Below, in pieces: positions 19,851-28,506 of a DNA stretch of 64,000 nt. Numbering within the stretch: the stretch's first letter is position 1; each line of letters opens with the position of its first letter. The notes under the pieces are model-generated. The model was given only the letters and a program-made list of their open reading frames with translations. It had not been told where the DNA came from and searched no databases. Position numbers and translations under genes: made by a program. The stretch spans positions 124,001-188,000 of the forward strand of contig CALDUT010000007.1 of the NCBI GenBank assembly GCA_937924775.1, written 5' to 3'. Origin of the DNA: an uncultured Gemmata sp. (GTDB taxonomy: Bacteria; Planctomycetota; Planctomycetia; Gemmatales; Gemmataceae).

Positions 19851-19892
19851 TCAATTTTTCACGATTTTCCTTCCGGTTTGGCATGCTTTTCT

Positions 19893-19913
19893 AACTAGAC
19901 AAAAGTAGACATC
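19893..19913. repeat. Phased TAGACA boxes (copy A)
   Basis: TAGACA occurs twice ten bases apart, and the second copy (TAGACATC) is the exact reverse complement of GATGTCTA at the left edge of the parS block (19753-19760). The 13-base core ACAAAAGTAGACA (19899-19911) is repeated exactly in the second parS region at 32843-32855. A ten-base spacing puts the boxes on one face of the helix. Confidence 0.6.
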
Positions 19914-19950
19914 CCTAGCGCCTCCTCCGAGCGGAAAAACGGCTTCAGCT

Positions 19951-19972
19951 AGCGTTTCCGCAGCGTTTCCGC
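19951..19972. repeat. 11-bp tandem repeat
   Basis: Two exact tandem copies of AGCGTTTCCGC. Their TTTCCGC part is the inverse of GCGGAAA at 19931-19937, so a stem of seven pairs could form with either copy. Its function is unknown; it is not present in the second parS region. Confidence 0.55.
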
Positions 19973-20058
19973 GAGCCGGAAATGTCCCGGCCTTGGGCCT
20001 TGGCTCCCACGATCCCCCCTTCTCGCCGCACAGACGCGGACGGGGGAGGAAATGCCGC

Positions 20059-21483
20059 TTATCCCACAATGTCTTTGACCACCCGGCCATGGACATCAGT
20101 CAGCCGGAAATCCCGGCCAGCGTAGCGAAAAGTCAACTTTTCGTGATCGAGGCCGAGCTGATGCAGGATCGTCGCGTGCAAATCGTGCATGTGAACGACA
20201 TTTTCGACCGCGGCCGCTCCGAATTCATCGGTTGCCCCATAGGAGAAACCGGGTTTGAACCCCCCACCGGCCAGCCAAACGGTGAAGCCGCCGGGGTTGT
20301 GGTCGCGGCCGGTACCGTTCTGTTGGGCATAGGGTGTGCGGCCGAATTCCCCGCCCCACCATACAATCGTGTCCTCGAGCAATCCCCGCCGTTTCAGGTC
20401 GGTGATCAAGCCAGCGATCGGCTTATCGACGGCTTTGGCGTGGTCGGCATGTTTGGGCATGTTGGAGTGCTGGTCCCACGCCGGGTTGGCGGAGTTGTCG
20501 CCGTAGGTCACCTGAATGTAGCGAACTCCCGCTTCGCACAGCCGCCGGGCCATCAGGCACTGCTTGCCAAAGTTGTCGGTGGCTTTCTCCCCGATGCCGT
20601 AAAGCGCGTGCGTTGCTTTCGTTTCTTTGGAAATGTCCAGAACATCGGGGGCGTTCTGCTGCATACGCCAGGCGAGTTCATAGGAAGCCGCGACGGCTTC
20701 GAGTTCCGCATCCCCGGGTTTGGCCCGGAGCTGCTCGGCGTGGATTTCGCGAAGCAGGTCGAAATGCTCCTGAGTGAGCTGCGGCGGCAGGTACGGAGCG
20801 AGGTTGCGGATGGTCGCTTCGCTCGCGGGGGCACCGGCCCGCCCCACGGGCGTACCCTGATAGATCGCCGGCAGGAAAGCATTGCCATAGTTGCGGGCCC
20901 CGCCATTGCCGTTCGAAGGCGCGATACTGATGAAACCCGGCAGGTTCTCGTTTTCGCTGCCCAGGCCATACAAAACCCAGCTACCCATGCTCGGCCGCAC
21001 AAAGTTGGTCGAGCCGCAGTGGAGAAAGAGCGTCGCGGGACCGTGGGCCACCCCTTCGGTTTTCATCGAGTGAATGAAGCACAATTCATCGATGATTTTG
21101 TTCACTTCTGGGAACAATTCACTGGCCCACAGGCCACTTTGGCCGCGCTGCGCGAACTTCCAGAGCGGTTTCATCACCCGCTGCTGGGTGCCGCGGATGC
21201 CCGTGTTGGCGATGATGCGGGCATCGTCGAACTTCAGCTGTTTGCCGTCGTCAGCGATCAATCGCGGTTTGTAGTCATACGAGTCGACATGGCTGACACC
21301 GCCTTGCATGAACAGGAAGATGACGCGCTTGGCCTTGGCCGAATGATGCCCCGGCTTGGGGGCCAACGGATTGAACCGACGTGCGGCCGACGCTTCGCGG
21401 CCAGCTAGCCCCGCCAGCGCCAAAGCGCCAAAACCACATGCCGTTTGCGACAACCACTGACGACGCGAAAGTAACGAAGGCAT
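20059..21483 (-). CDS. DUF1501 family protein (locus 1)
   Basis: A 474-residue member of the DUF1501 family, an alkaline phosphatase/sulfatase-like fold common in planctomycetes and exported by the Tat path. The N-terminus has a twin-arginine signal (SRRQWL, 6-11) followed by a hydrophobic Ala/Gly/Leu stretch ending near REASAARR. Family stretches are visible: VIFLFMQGGVSHVDSYDYKP, FGRTPYAQQNGTGRDHNPGGFTVWLAGGG, and the C-terminal HDLHATILHQLGLDHEKLTFRYAGRDFRLTDVHG. It is 58 bases downstream of a PSD1 gene on the same strand, the typical pair. The biochemical activity of this group has not been established; a role in polymer or sulfated-sugar handling is often guessed. Confidence 0.92.
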   Translation of the reverse strand: MPSLLSRRQWLSQTACGFGALALAGLAGREASAARRFNPLAPKPGHHSAKAKRVIFLFMQGGVSHVDSYDYKPRLIADDGKQLKFDDARIIANTGIRGTQQRVMKPLWKFAQRGQSGLWASELFPEVNKIIDELCFIHSMKTEGVAHGPATLFLHCGSTNFVRPSMGSWVLYGLGSENENLPGFISIAPSNGNGGARNYGNAFLPAIYQGTPVGRAGAPASEATIRNLAPYLPPQLTQEHFDLLREIHAEQLRAKPGDAELEAVAASYELAWRMQQNAPDVLDISKETKATHALYGIGEKATDNFGKQCLMARRLCEAGVRYIQVTYGDNSANPAWDQHSNMPKHADHAKAVDKPIAGLITDLKRRGLLEDTIVWWGGEFGRTPYAQQNGTGRDHNPGGFTVWLAGGGFKPGFSYGATDEFGAAAVENVVHMHDLHATILHQLGLDHEKLTFRYAGRDFRLTDVHGRVVKDIVG

Positions 21484-21541
21484 AGTCGATTCTCGTTGCG
21501 GGAGCGAAGGTTCGTTCCAATCGGGCCGGTATGCGGGGACC

Positions 21542-24436
21542 TCAATTCACATAGCGGAATTCGGCCGAGGCGAACAGGGCATGGAAGAGGGCGGTCCACG
21601 CCTCGGTCGCCGCTTTTTCGGTTTTCTTGTGTAAAAATCGTTGGGCGACGGCCCGTTCGCCCGCGGTGGGTTCACGGCCCAAGGTGAGCCGATAGGCGCG
21701 GGTGAGGCGGGCGTCGTCATCGGGGTGTTTTTCAGCCAAAAGCCGTGCGGCCGCGAACTTCGCCTGCTCGATCACAAATGGATGGTTCATCATGAAAAGC
21801 GCCTGCGGGGCGACGGTGCTGCTGTTGCGCTTGCCAGTCACCATGCTAGGGTCGGCGGCATCGAAGACTTCGAGCATCTCCGGCAGGGCGTTGCGGAATT
21901 GTGGTAAGTAGATGCTGCGGCGGTTCGAGGTCGACTTGTAGTTGTAGTCGGCCGCCAGCGACGCGGGGAAGGTCGGCCCGCCGCGGGTGAGATCGAGCTG
22001 CCCGCTGACAGCAAGCAGCGTATCGCGTAGGCACTCGGCTTCGAGGCGGCGGCGATGGGCCCGTCCGAAGAGTTTGTTCTCCGGATCAGCGGCCAGGGTG
22101 GCCGGTTCGCCCACCGAACTTTGCCGATACGTCTGGCTCAAAACGATGTAGCGGACCAGTTGCTTAACGCTCCAATCGCTTTGGAAGCGCAGGGCCAGAT
22201 GGTCGAGCAATTCGGGGTGGGTGGGCGGCTCGCCCGTGGTGCCGAAGTTATCCACGGTTCGCACCAGCCCTTCGCCCATCAGCCAGTACCACACGCGGTT
22301 GGCCATCACGCGGGCTGTCAGCGGGTTGGAGGGGCTGGCAATCCAGTCGGCGAGTTGAACCCGGCCGCTCTGATCCTTCGGCATTCTCGGTGGAGGCCCC
22401 TGCAAGGCGACGGTCAGAACCCCCCGCGGGACCACTTCACCCAGGTTGTGGACATTGCCACGCACATGAATGCGGGCATCCTCGATCACCTTCTCCTCCA
22501 CCACCGACATGACCATCTCGCGGCGGGGCCCGGTGGCTTGCAGCGTCGTCAATTCCGCTTCGAGAGCCGCAACAGTGGTGGCCGGAGTCTGGGGGTTGGC
22601 TCCGGCGGCTTCGTTTTTCTCCAGCGGCCGGAAAACGACAGCATCCGCGGTAACATGTCCCTGTGTGCCGGCGTTGGAAATCAGCACATACGCCAGGCCG
22701 TTTTTCTCGAAGCGATAGTCGCCTAAAGAGACATACCGGCCGTCGATCGGGGGGGCCTTCTTCATATTGACCGTGACTTCCGTTTCGCCATCGGCACTGG
22801 CCACGATGATGCCGACATTATCCGCGCGGCTGGTGCCATGCGAATAGGCCAGGCGCACTTCGTAGCGGCCCGGCGGCAGCGCCTCAGGTTGGAAGGTGAG
22901 CGTCTTTTCGCCTTTGCCCGCGTTCAGATCGTGCAGATACCCACTACCGATGTACGTTCCGGAGTGGACCGAATGCATCCACGCGCCGACTTTCTTGGCT
23001 TGGATGTCGTCAACAACAATGCCGGGCACATCCGCAATCGCCAAAACACCAGTGGAGGGTTTTCCCCCTCCGGCGGCTTTCTTGGCCGCGGCGATCTTCG
23101 CCTGCAAGGCGGCCACGACCTCTTCATGCTTCTTCAGTGCAGCTTCCATCGCGGGGTCTGCCGGTAGGGGCACTTCCACCCACTTGGAGACATTGGCATG
23201 TTCCATCGCCTTGACATTGCGGAGAATGCCGGCCAGAGCGTAATAGTCGCGTGTGGGGATCGGGTCGAACTTGTGATCGTGGCAACGGGCACAGGTGACC
23301 GTTTGCGCTAAAAAGCCCTTGGTGATGACATCGAGTTGCTCATCGACCACATCCATGCGTAGCATCTTTTTGTCTTGCTCTTCGAGGTTGGTGTTGCCCA
23401 ACTGTAGGAAAGTGGTGGCGATGAGCTGGCGTTTTTGATCCTCGCGTGTCGCCGCGGGGAGCAGATCCCCGGCGATTTGTTCGCGGATGAAACGGTCGAA
23501 GGGCATATCCTCGTTGAACGCGGCGATCACATAGTCGCGGTAGCGCCACGCTTCCTTGAAGATGAAGCCGCGAAGTGTCACCGATTCCGCGTAGCGGGCA
23601 ATATCCAGCCAGTGCCGGCCCCACCGTTCCCCAAAATGCGGTGATGCGAGTAACTGATTGACCAGCTTCTCGTAAGCGTCGGCATCGCGGTTATGGACGA
23701 ATTCATCCACCGCTTCGGGCGTCGGGGGTAGGCCGATAAGGTCGTAGTACAGCCGACGGATGAGGGTGGCGCGATCGGCGGGGGGGGCCGGCGAAAGCCC
23801 GGCCGCTTCGAGTTTCGCCAGAATGAAGCGGTCGATGTCGTTGGCGATGCGGGCCGCGGGGCTGGCCACGTTGGGAACGGCCGGGGGTTGCGGCCGTTGA
23901 TACGCCCAGAACTTCCGCCCCTCTTCGATCGAAAGCCCGACCTGCTTCTTCGCCCCGGGGGGAGTGAACCGCGGATCGGGCGCCCCCATCGCGATCCACT
24001 TCTCGAAGTCTTTGATGATAGCTTCGGGCAGCTTGCCTTTGGGCGGCATTTGCAGGTCGCCATCGTAGTGCAGCGACTGGAGCAACAGGCTTTCCCCAGG
24101 CTTGCCGGGTACCAGAGCTGGACCGCTATCGCCGCCTTGCAGAAGGCCCGCTCGCGAATCGACTAGCAGGCTGCCCTTGAGTTTCTTATTCTTCTCCGCT
24201 TCTGCAGAATGGCAGGCATAGCAGTGTTCGGCCAACACGGGGCGAATCTTCTTCTCGAAAAACTCAACCTGCTGCGGTGTCAGCGGTTGGGGTTCGGCCT
24301 CCGGTGGGGTGGCCCGCGACGTTGCTGGGGCGTCGGCGGGCAACGCCATGCCGCGAGACGGTTGCGGCACGCCCAACACGGCAAGGGCAAAAACGGATAG
24401 TGAGAGGATGGGATGCTGTCGGATGACTAAGCGCAT
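21542..24436 (-). CDS. PSD1 protein: cytochrome c / DUF1549 / DUF1553 with an inserted golvesin-like domain (locus 1)
   Basis: A 964-residue secreted protein of the planctomycete PSD1 type. Order: signal peptide (1-29), cytochrome c-like haem motif CYACH (72-76), DUF1549 (about 190-400, with RLYYDLIGLPPTPEAVDEF and a second CARCHDHKFDPI), a beta-rich insert (about 490-620), and DUF1553 (about 690-950, with NPLTARVMANRVWYWLMGEGLVRTVDNFGTTGEPPTHPELLD). The insert (GRYEVRLAYSHGTSRADNV ... DGRYVSLGDYRFE ... AGTQGHVTADAVVF) resembles golvesin/xanthan-lyase-type carbohydrate-binding domains. The open frame extends 36 codons upstream, but the ATG at 24436 starts the signal peptide. Paired with DUF1501. 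Redox or polymer-degrading activity is suspected but unproven. Confidence 0.92.
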   Translation of the reverse strand: MRLVIRQHPILSLSVFALAVLGVPQPSRGMALPADAPATSRATPPEAEPQPLTPQQVEFFEKKIRPVLAEHCYACHSAEAEKNKKLKGSLLVDSRAGLLQGGDSGPALVPGKPGESLLLQSLHYDGDLQMPPKGKLPEAIIKDFEKWIAMGAPDPRFTPPGAKKQVGLSIEEGRKFWAYQRPQPPAVPNVASPAARIANDIDRFILAKLEAAGLSPAPPADRATLIRRLYYDLIGLPPTPEAVDEFVHNRDADAYEKLVNQLLASPHFGERWGRHWLDIARYAESVTLRGFIFKEAWRYRDYVIAAFNEDMPFDRFIREQIAGDLLPAATREDQKRQLIATTFLQLGNTNLEEQDKKMLRMDVVDEQLDVITKGFLAQTVTCARCHDHKFDPIPTRDYYALAGILRNVKAMEHANVSKWVEVPLPADPAMEAALKKHEEVVAALQAKIAAAKKAAGGGKPSTGVLAIADVPGIVVDDIQAKKVGAWMHSVHSGTYIGSGYLHDLNAGKGEKTLTFQPEALPPGRYEVRLAYSHGTSRADNVGIIVASADGETEVTVNMKKAPPIDGRYVSLGDYRFEKNGLAYVLISNAGTQGHVTADAVVFRPLEKNEAAGANPQTPATTVAALEAELTTLQATGPRREMVMSVVEEKVIEDARIHVRGNVHNLGEVVPRGVLTVALQGPPPRMPKDQSGRVQLADWIASPSNPLTARVMANRVWYWLMGEGLVRTVDNFGTTGEPPTHPELLDHLALRFQSDWSVKQLVRYIVLSQTYRQSSVGEPATLAADPENKLFGRAHRRRLEAECLRDTLLAVSGQLDLTRGGPTFPASLAADYNYKSTSNRRSIYLPQFRNALPEMLEVFDAADPSMVTGKRNSSTVAPQALFMMNHPFVIEQAKFAAARLLAEKHPDDDARLTRAYRLTLGREPTAGERAVAQRFLHKKTEKAATEAWTALFHALFASAEFRYVN

Positions 24437-24899
24437 CGCGGACACCTGTGCTGGCTGCGGGGTGCCGAGGAAGGCGGGACCACCCGACAATGGGTGGCTG
24501 TCTGTCACTTTTATTATGTTCAAACCCTCGGCCCAACGCAGCACGAAATTCGCGGGGGCTCCCAGAAATTTCGTCCGCTGTTTAGTTTTTGGACAGGGTT
24601 CTCAGTCGTCTGGGGTCTCCTCCTGACCGCCACCGGCCCCCCCCCAAAAAAAATGAGTAACACCCGAGTGCCACTCAACTGCGAAAAAGTGTCCGTTGGC
24701 AGGCCCTCTATACCCCTTTCGCCAATCAAAAACAATTTCCCTGATTGTACTTGCGGAAATTGGAATTATGTGTAGATTTGATGAAGAAAATAAGATGGAT
24801 TGCTGTAGATTACGGTAGAATCCGTATGCTCTACGCAAAACCCTGAGAGTCTGCCCTCACACACAACCGACGCGATGGTGATTCCCAGGAGGTGAGTGA
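24437..24899. other. Gene-free, partly AT-rich upstream region
   Basis: 463 bases between the PSD1 gene (-) and a small membrane protein gene (+), so promoters in both directions are expected. It includes nine C followed by eight A (24637-24653), a likely slippage or assembly-error site, and a hairpin-forming sequence at 24805-24834. Short open frames here have no supporting features. Confidence 0.5.
24805..24834. promoter_or_regulatory. Two-part inverted repeat upstream of small membrane protein
   Basis: Arms GTAGA-T-TACGG and CCGTA-TGC-TCTAC pair around the loop TAGAAT, giving 5+5 bp with a bulge. It lies 65 bases before the next start codon in AT-rich sequence and could be an operator or a leader hairpin. 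There is no T tract, so a terminator is less likely. Confidence 0.35.
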
Positions 24900-25310
24900 A
24901 TGGGCCAACAGACCGTTATCGCGGAAAGGAGGTGCCCAATGGAACGCTTCAACCAACAGTCCGCGGCCCCCACACCCCTACCGTTGGGCGGGTGGCACTC
25001 TACGCCCGATGCCGCGATAGAGGATCGCGTTCTGACGATCACCGCGATGGTGGGGGCGCTGATCGGGGCCTTGGCGGGCACGGCGATTGGTGTGGGGGCC
25101 GATTGCGACTACGCTATTGCTTGTGGTACGGTGGGAACGTTGCTTGGCAGTGGATTGTTCGTCACCTTTGGGTTGTACGGGCTGCTACCTTTGTGGTCGG
25201 CGTGGGTTCACAAACGCAGTGAACACCATAAGCGATGCGAATCGCCCGAACTGTGTGGATCGTCCCCGGCGTGGGATCAGCCGGTGGTTCCGGAAACGGT
25301 GATTTGGTGA
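24900..25310 (+). CDS. Small membrane protein of unknown function with two good start sites
   Basis: A 136-residue protein I cannot assign. Two hydrophobic helices, VLTITAMVGALIGALAGTAIGVGA (about 44-67) and an adjacent one up to GLLPLWSAW (about 75-101), would make a helical hairpin in the membrane. The tail is hydrophilic with two Cys. ATG at 24900 has AGGAGG seven bases upstream; ATG at 24939, in frame, has AAAGGAGG six bases upstream, so either a 136- or a 123-residue form (or both) may be made. Another frame over the same DNA is open but has poorer codon pattern. No operon partner on this strand. Confidence 0.62.
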   Translation: MGQQTVIAERRCPMERFNQQSAAPTPLPLGGWHSTPDAAIEDRVLTITAMVGALIGALAGTAIGVGADCDYAIACGTVGTLLGSGLFVTFGLYGLLPLWSAWVHKRSEHHKRCESPELCGSSPAWDQPVVPETVIW

Positions 25311-25452
25311 CAGAAACTGGGTTGTGCGCATTCGGCGTTCGGCCGTTGAAGCCTGGGTGTTGAACCCGGAAGGGTGATTGTGTGACAGCAACTGGGTCGT
25401 GGTGGCCGTCAACGTGGTGGCTGTGATCCGGGGCCGGTCCGACAACGCGCGG

Positions 25453-26910
25453 TTACCGCTGGCCGAAGCCGAGGGGGCCGCGGCCAGCGTCGGGATCGCT
25501 GCGGTAGCCGAGTAACTGTTGCGTCAGCACGCCGCCGAATTCGATCAGTTCGCGAATCGCCGCAGTGAAATCCTCATTCGTCACTTTCAAAGGCAGAGTG
25601 GTTTCACCGCGTTCGGCAGCCATGAGAGCCGCTTTGCGGAAAAGTTCACCGATGAAGGCGGGGCTGGCACCCTCGGTGCGGTCCAACAGCGGCTCCAGAT
25701 CCACCGCGGACAGATCCAACCCCTTGCCGAAATGCGTGAACAAGCGCCGGCGGCAATCGCGATCCGGCAGGGGGAAGTATACCGCCTGATCGACGCGGCC
25801 CGGTCGTGACGCCAGCGCGGTTTCCAATATCCGTGGCCGGTTCGTTGTCAGAATGAAGATCACGTCGGCTTTGGTTCCCAAGCCGTCCATTTCGTCCATC
25901 AGATCGTGCAGCAGGGTAGTATCGAAGCTCTGGCTGCGATCGACCGCGATCAGATCGACATCTTCAATCACAATAAGGGCTGGTTGGAGCAAACGGGCCA
26001 GCGTGCAGGATTCGCGAACAAAGCGGATTTGCCGCCCGGTCAGGAGAATCACGGTATAGTTGGGGCAAGCACGAGCCAGATACTTCGTTACCAGGGTCTT
26101 GCCCACACCCGGGGGGCCGTGGAAGAGAACCCCATGCCGCGTCGAACGCCCGGCTTTGCGCAATAGCTCCGCATGGGCGAGCAATCCGATCACGTTCCGC
26201 TCCACCACTTTTAGCACTTCATCGGGGAGAATGATTTCTTCGCGGGAAACCACCGGCATATCGTGGAATTGGATTTGGAAGTCGTAACCGATGTCTTCAT
26301 TCACATACGGGGCCTGTTCCACGACCAAAACCTGGCCCCGGTACACGTTCCGCTTCGCCGCCTCCGCCAGGATGCGATCCAGTGCCGTGCGGGCTTCGTC
26401 GGGCGTGGCCGCCATCACTTCCATCGCCGAACGCGATAGCAGTACAACAAACGGAGCCATTCCCGGGGGGCGGAGAAAGTACAACCCCGACACGACCACA
26501 CGCACATCGCTGGTCCGCGAGGTGGGTTTCACTGCGTATTGGACCGGCAGATTCCGCGGCAATCTGGCGTTGAGGCCGGAGGCGAGGTCTTCGTAGTAGC
26601 CGAAGCTGTAGATCCGTTGTGCCCGGGGGCTCGCTTGCCGCAGGGCTTCCAGGGCAAGAAATAAGTTGACCTGTTCCCAATTCGGTACTTTGCGTGTCAG
26701 GATCGTGGCTTTCTTCCAACTGGTGCCCAGATGCCGGTGAATCATCCCGCCCAGCGACAGGTGATACACCGCAAGAATGGCCAGCAGAATGATCAGAAGC
26801 GCAAACAGGACCAGAGCCGCGGCAAAATCCGATAGATCAACGGCCCACAGCGGAAAGTAGTACAAGGGAGAACCCCAGACATGGCGGAATCCACGATGCG
26901 TGTTTAGCAT
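25453..26910 (-). CDS. Membrane-anchored AAA ATPase
   Basis: A 485-residue AAA-family ATPase. One hydrophobic helix (about 28-50) anchors the N-terminus. After a domain of about 170 residues of unknown fold, the AAA core has Walker A GPPGVGKT (265-272), Walker B ALIVIEDVD (311-319), sensor-1 FILTTNR, an arginine-finger region ALASRPGRVDQAVYFPLPD and the C-terminal helical lid. The arrangement, membrane helix then one AAA module, recalls FtsH or BCS1-like proteins, but no zinc protease domain follows (no HEXXH). It would remodel or extract membrane or periplasm-linked proteins; the client is unknown. Divergent from hemL with 140 bases between. Confidence 0.88.
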   Translation of the reverse strand: MLNTHRGFRHVWGSPLYYFPLWAVDLSDFAAALVLFALLIILLAILAVYHLSLGGMIHRHLGTSWKKATILTRKVPNWEQVNLFLALEALRQASPRAQRIYSFGYYEDLASGLNARLPRNLPVQYAVKPTSRTSDVRVVVSGLYFLRPPGMAPFVVLLSRSAMEVMAATPDEARTALDRILAEAAKRNVYRGQVLVVEQAPYVNEDIGYDFQIQFHDMPVVSREEIILPDEVLKVVERNVIGLLAHAELLRKAGRSTRHGVLFHGPPGVGKTLVTKYLARACPNYTVILLTGRQIRFVRESCTLARLLQPALIVIEDVDLIAVDRSQSFDTTLLHDLMDEMDGLGTKADVIFILTTNRPRILETALASRPGRVDQAVYFPLPDRDCRRRLFTHFGKGLDLSAVDLEPLLDRTEGASPAFIGELFRKAALMAAERGETTLPLKVTNEDFTAAIRELIEFGGVLTQQLLGYRSDPDAGRGPLGFGQR

Positions 26911-27050
26911 CGGCCATGTAGTCTACACTAGCATTTTCCCACCGGTTGCGACAGTCTCAGGACGGGGGAAGTGCGGTGCGGCCGGCGACTCTGCGACACG
27001 ATCCCGTACAATAGCTTCGTTTTCGCACACCAACTACCCTACCGATTCCG

Positions 27051-28358
27051 ATGTCGCAGACCCGAGTTCAGCGCAGCAAGAGTTTGGCGGCCTTTGAACG
27101 GGCCAAGCGGGTGATTCCCGGCGGTGTGAATAGCCCCGCGCGTGCCTTTGGAGCCGTTGGCGGCAGCCCGCTGTTCATCGCCCGCGCCGAAGGGCCGTTT
27201 CTCTACGATCTCGACGGCTACCGCTATCTCGATTTCATTGGCTCGTGGGGGCCGATGATCCTCGGCCATGGCCACCCGAAAGTGGTGGAAGCGACCATCG
27301 CCGCGATGAAAAACGGCTCTAGCTACGGGGCACCCTGCGAACTGGAAACCCAATTGGCCGAACTGGTCATCGATGCGGTCCCTAGCGTGGAGATGGTACG
27401 ATTTGTCTCCAGCGGAACTGAAGCGACGATGAGTGCGATCCGCCTAGCCCGGGGATACACTGGCCGCGACCGGATTGTGAAGTTCGCTGGGTGTTACCAC
27501 GGCCACGTCGATTCGCTGTTGGTTTCGGCAGGTTCGAGTGCGCTCACCCATGGTGTTCCCAATAGCCCCGGGGTTCCGTTGGGTTGCACGCAGGATACTG
27601 TTGTGCTGCGGTACAACGACACCGCGGCCTTGGCGGAATTATTCCAAGCCCAGGGCGACACCATCGCTGGTGTCATTCTCGAACCGGTTGTGGGTAACAT
27701 GGGTCTGGTTCCCCCCACCGAGGAATTCCGCCGGGAATTGCGTACGCTCACCCACAAATACGGGGCCGTTCTCATTTACGACGAGGTGATGACCGGCTTC
27801 CGCCTCAGCTACGGCGGTGCGCAGGAGCTGTTGGGCGATTCCCCTGACATCAGTTGTTTCGGTAAGATTCTCGGCGGCGGTTATCCGGTGGGGGCTTATG
27901 GCGGCCGGGCCGAGATCCTGCGGAAGGTGATGCCTGCCGGGCCGGTGTTCCAAGCCGGCACACTCTCTGGCAACCCAGTGGCCATGGCCGCCGGCATTGC
28001 GACGCTCACGGAACTGAAGGCGCATCCGCCTTATGCCCGGCTCGATGCACAAAGCCGCCGTTTGGGCGAAGGCTTCACGCAAGCTGCTGCGGCGGTGGGC
28101 CTTCCGGTGCAATTCAACCGCGTCGGCAGCATGTGGACGCTCTTTTTCACCCCCACCCCAGTTCGCGATCTCGACACGGCCAAAACCAGCGATACGCAGC
28201 GGTTCTCGCGGTTCTTTTGGGAAATGATGGATCGCGGCGTCTACTTGCCATGCAGCCAGTTTGAAGCCGCGTTCACCTGCGGGGCCATGACCGACGACCA
28301 CATCGCCCAAACGATTCAAGCCGCGGCCGAAAGCCTCGCGGCCATCGCCCACGGCTGA
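27051..28358 (+). CDS. hemL: Glutamate-1-semialdehyde 2,1-aminomutase
   Basis: A 435-residue PLP enzyme (EC 5.4.3.8) that converts glutamate-1-semialdehyde to 5-aminolevulinate in the C5 path of haem synthesis. Recognisable stretches: AFERAKRVIPGGVNSPARAFGAVGG at the start, SSGTEATMSAIRLARG, the PLP-site DEVMTGFRLSYGGAQ and the Schiff-base Lys272 in CFGKILGGGYPVGAYGG. Length and start agree with HemL of other bacteria (about 430). ATG at 27051; no strong ribosome site is seen upstream. Stands alone, convergent with gatB. Confidence 0.97.
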   Translation: MSQTRVQRSKSLAAFERAKRVIPGGVNSPARAFGAVGGSPLFIARAEGPFLYDLDGYRYLDFIGSWGPMILGHGHPKVVEATIAAMKNGSSYGAPCELETQLAELVIDAVPSVEMVRFVSSGTEATMSAIRLARGYTGRDRIVKFAGCYHGHVDSLLVSAGSSALTHGVPNSPGVPLGCTQDTVVLRYNDTAALAELFQAQGDTIAGVILEPVVGNMGLVPPTEEFRRELRTLTHKYGAVLIYDEVMTGFRLSYGGAQELLGDSPDISCFGKILGGGYPVGAYGGRAEILRKVMPAGPVFQAGTLSGNPVAMAAGIATLTELKAHPPYARLDAQSRRLGEGFTQAAAAVGLPVQFNRVGSMWTLFFTPTPVRDLDTAKTSDTQRFSRFFWEMMDRGVYLPCSQFEAAFTCGAMTDDHIAQTIQAAAESLAAIAHG

Positions 28359-28506
28359 AAGCGGAGACCCCCCGGACGCAAACAGCCCCCATCGCATCAA
28401 TCACGCTGACGAAGACCATTTCTCCTCGCAGGATGGCTGCGGAAGGCGGTCGGCTCTTTGCGGTGCGAGCAATCCGTGGCGGTTTTGGGGCAGGTGTAGC
28501 GATCCG

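Larger units (their letters stand above)
19602..20058. other. Gene-free region with parS-like site, palindrome and repeats
   Basis: 457 bases without a gene, between the PpiD-like gene (+) and a DUF1501 gene (-), whose stops converge. It contains a parS-like 16-mer, an 18-bp perfect palindrome, TAGACA boxes and an 11-bp tandem repeat, listed separately. The part around 19840-19920 is clearly richer in A and T than the neighbouring genes. Confidence 0.7.

Noticed and set aside
22250-22259. A DnaA-box-like TTATCCACG
   Set aside because: Single, imperfect and inside the PSD1 coding sequence; no cluster of boxes was seen, so an origin cannot be called.
24896-25222. An alternative frame over the small membrane protein gene
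   Set aside because: It ignores both strong ribosome sites and gives a Gly/Arg-rich sequence without membrane helices.
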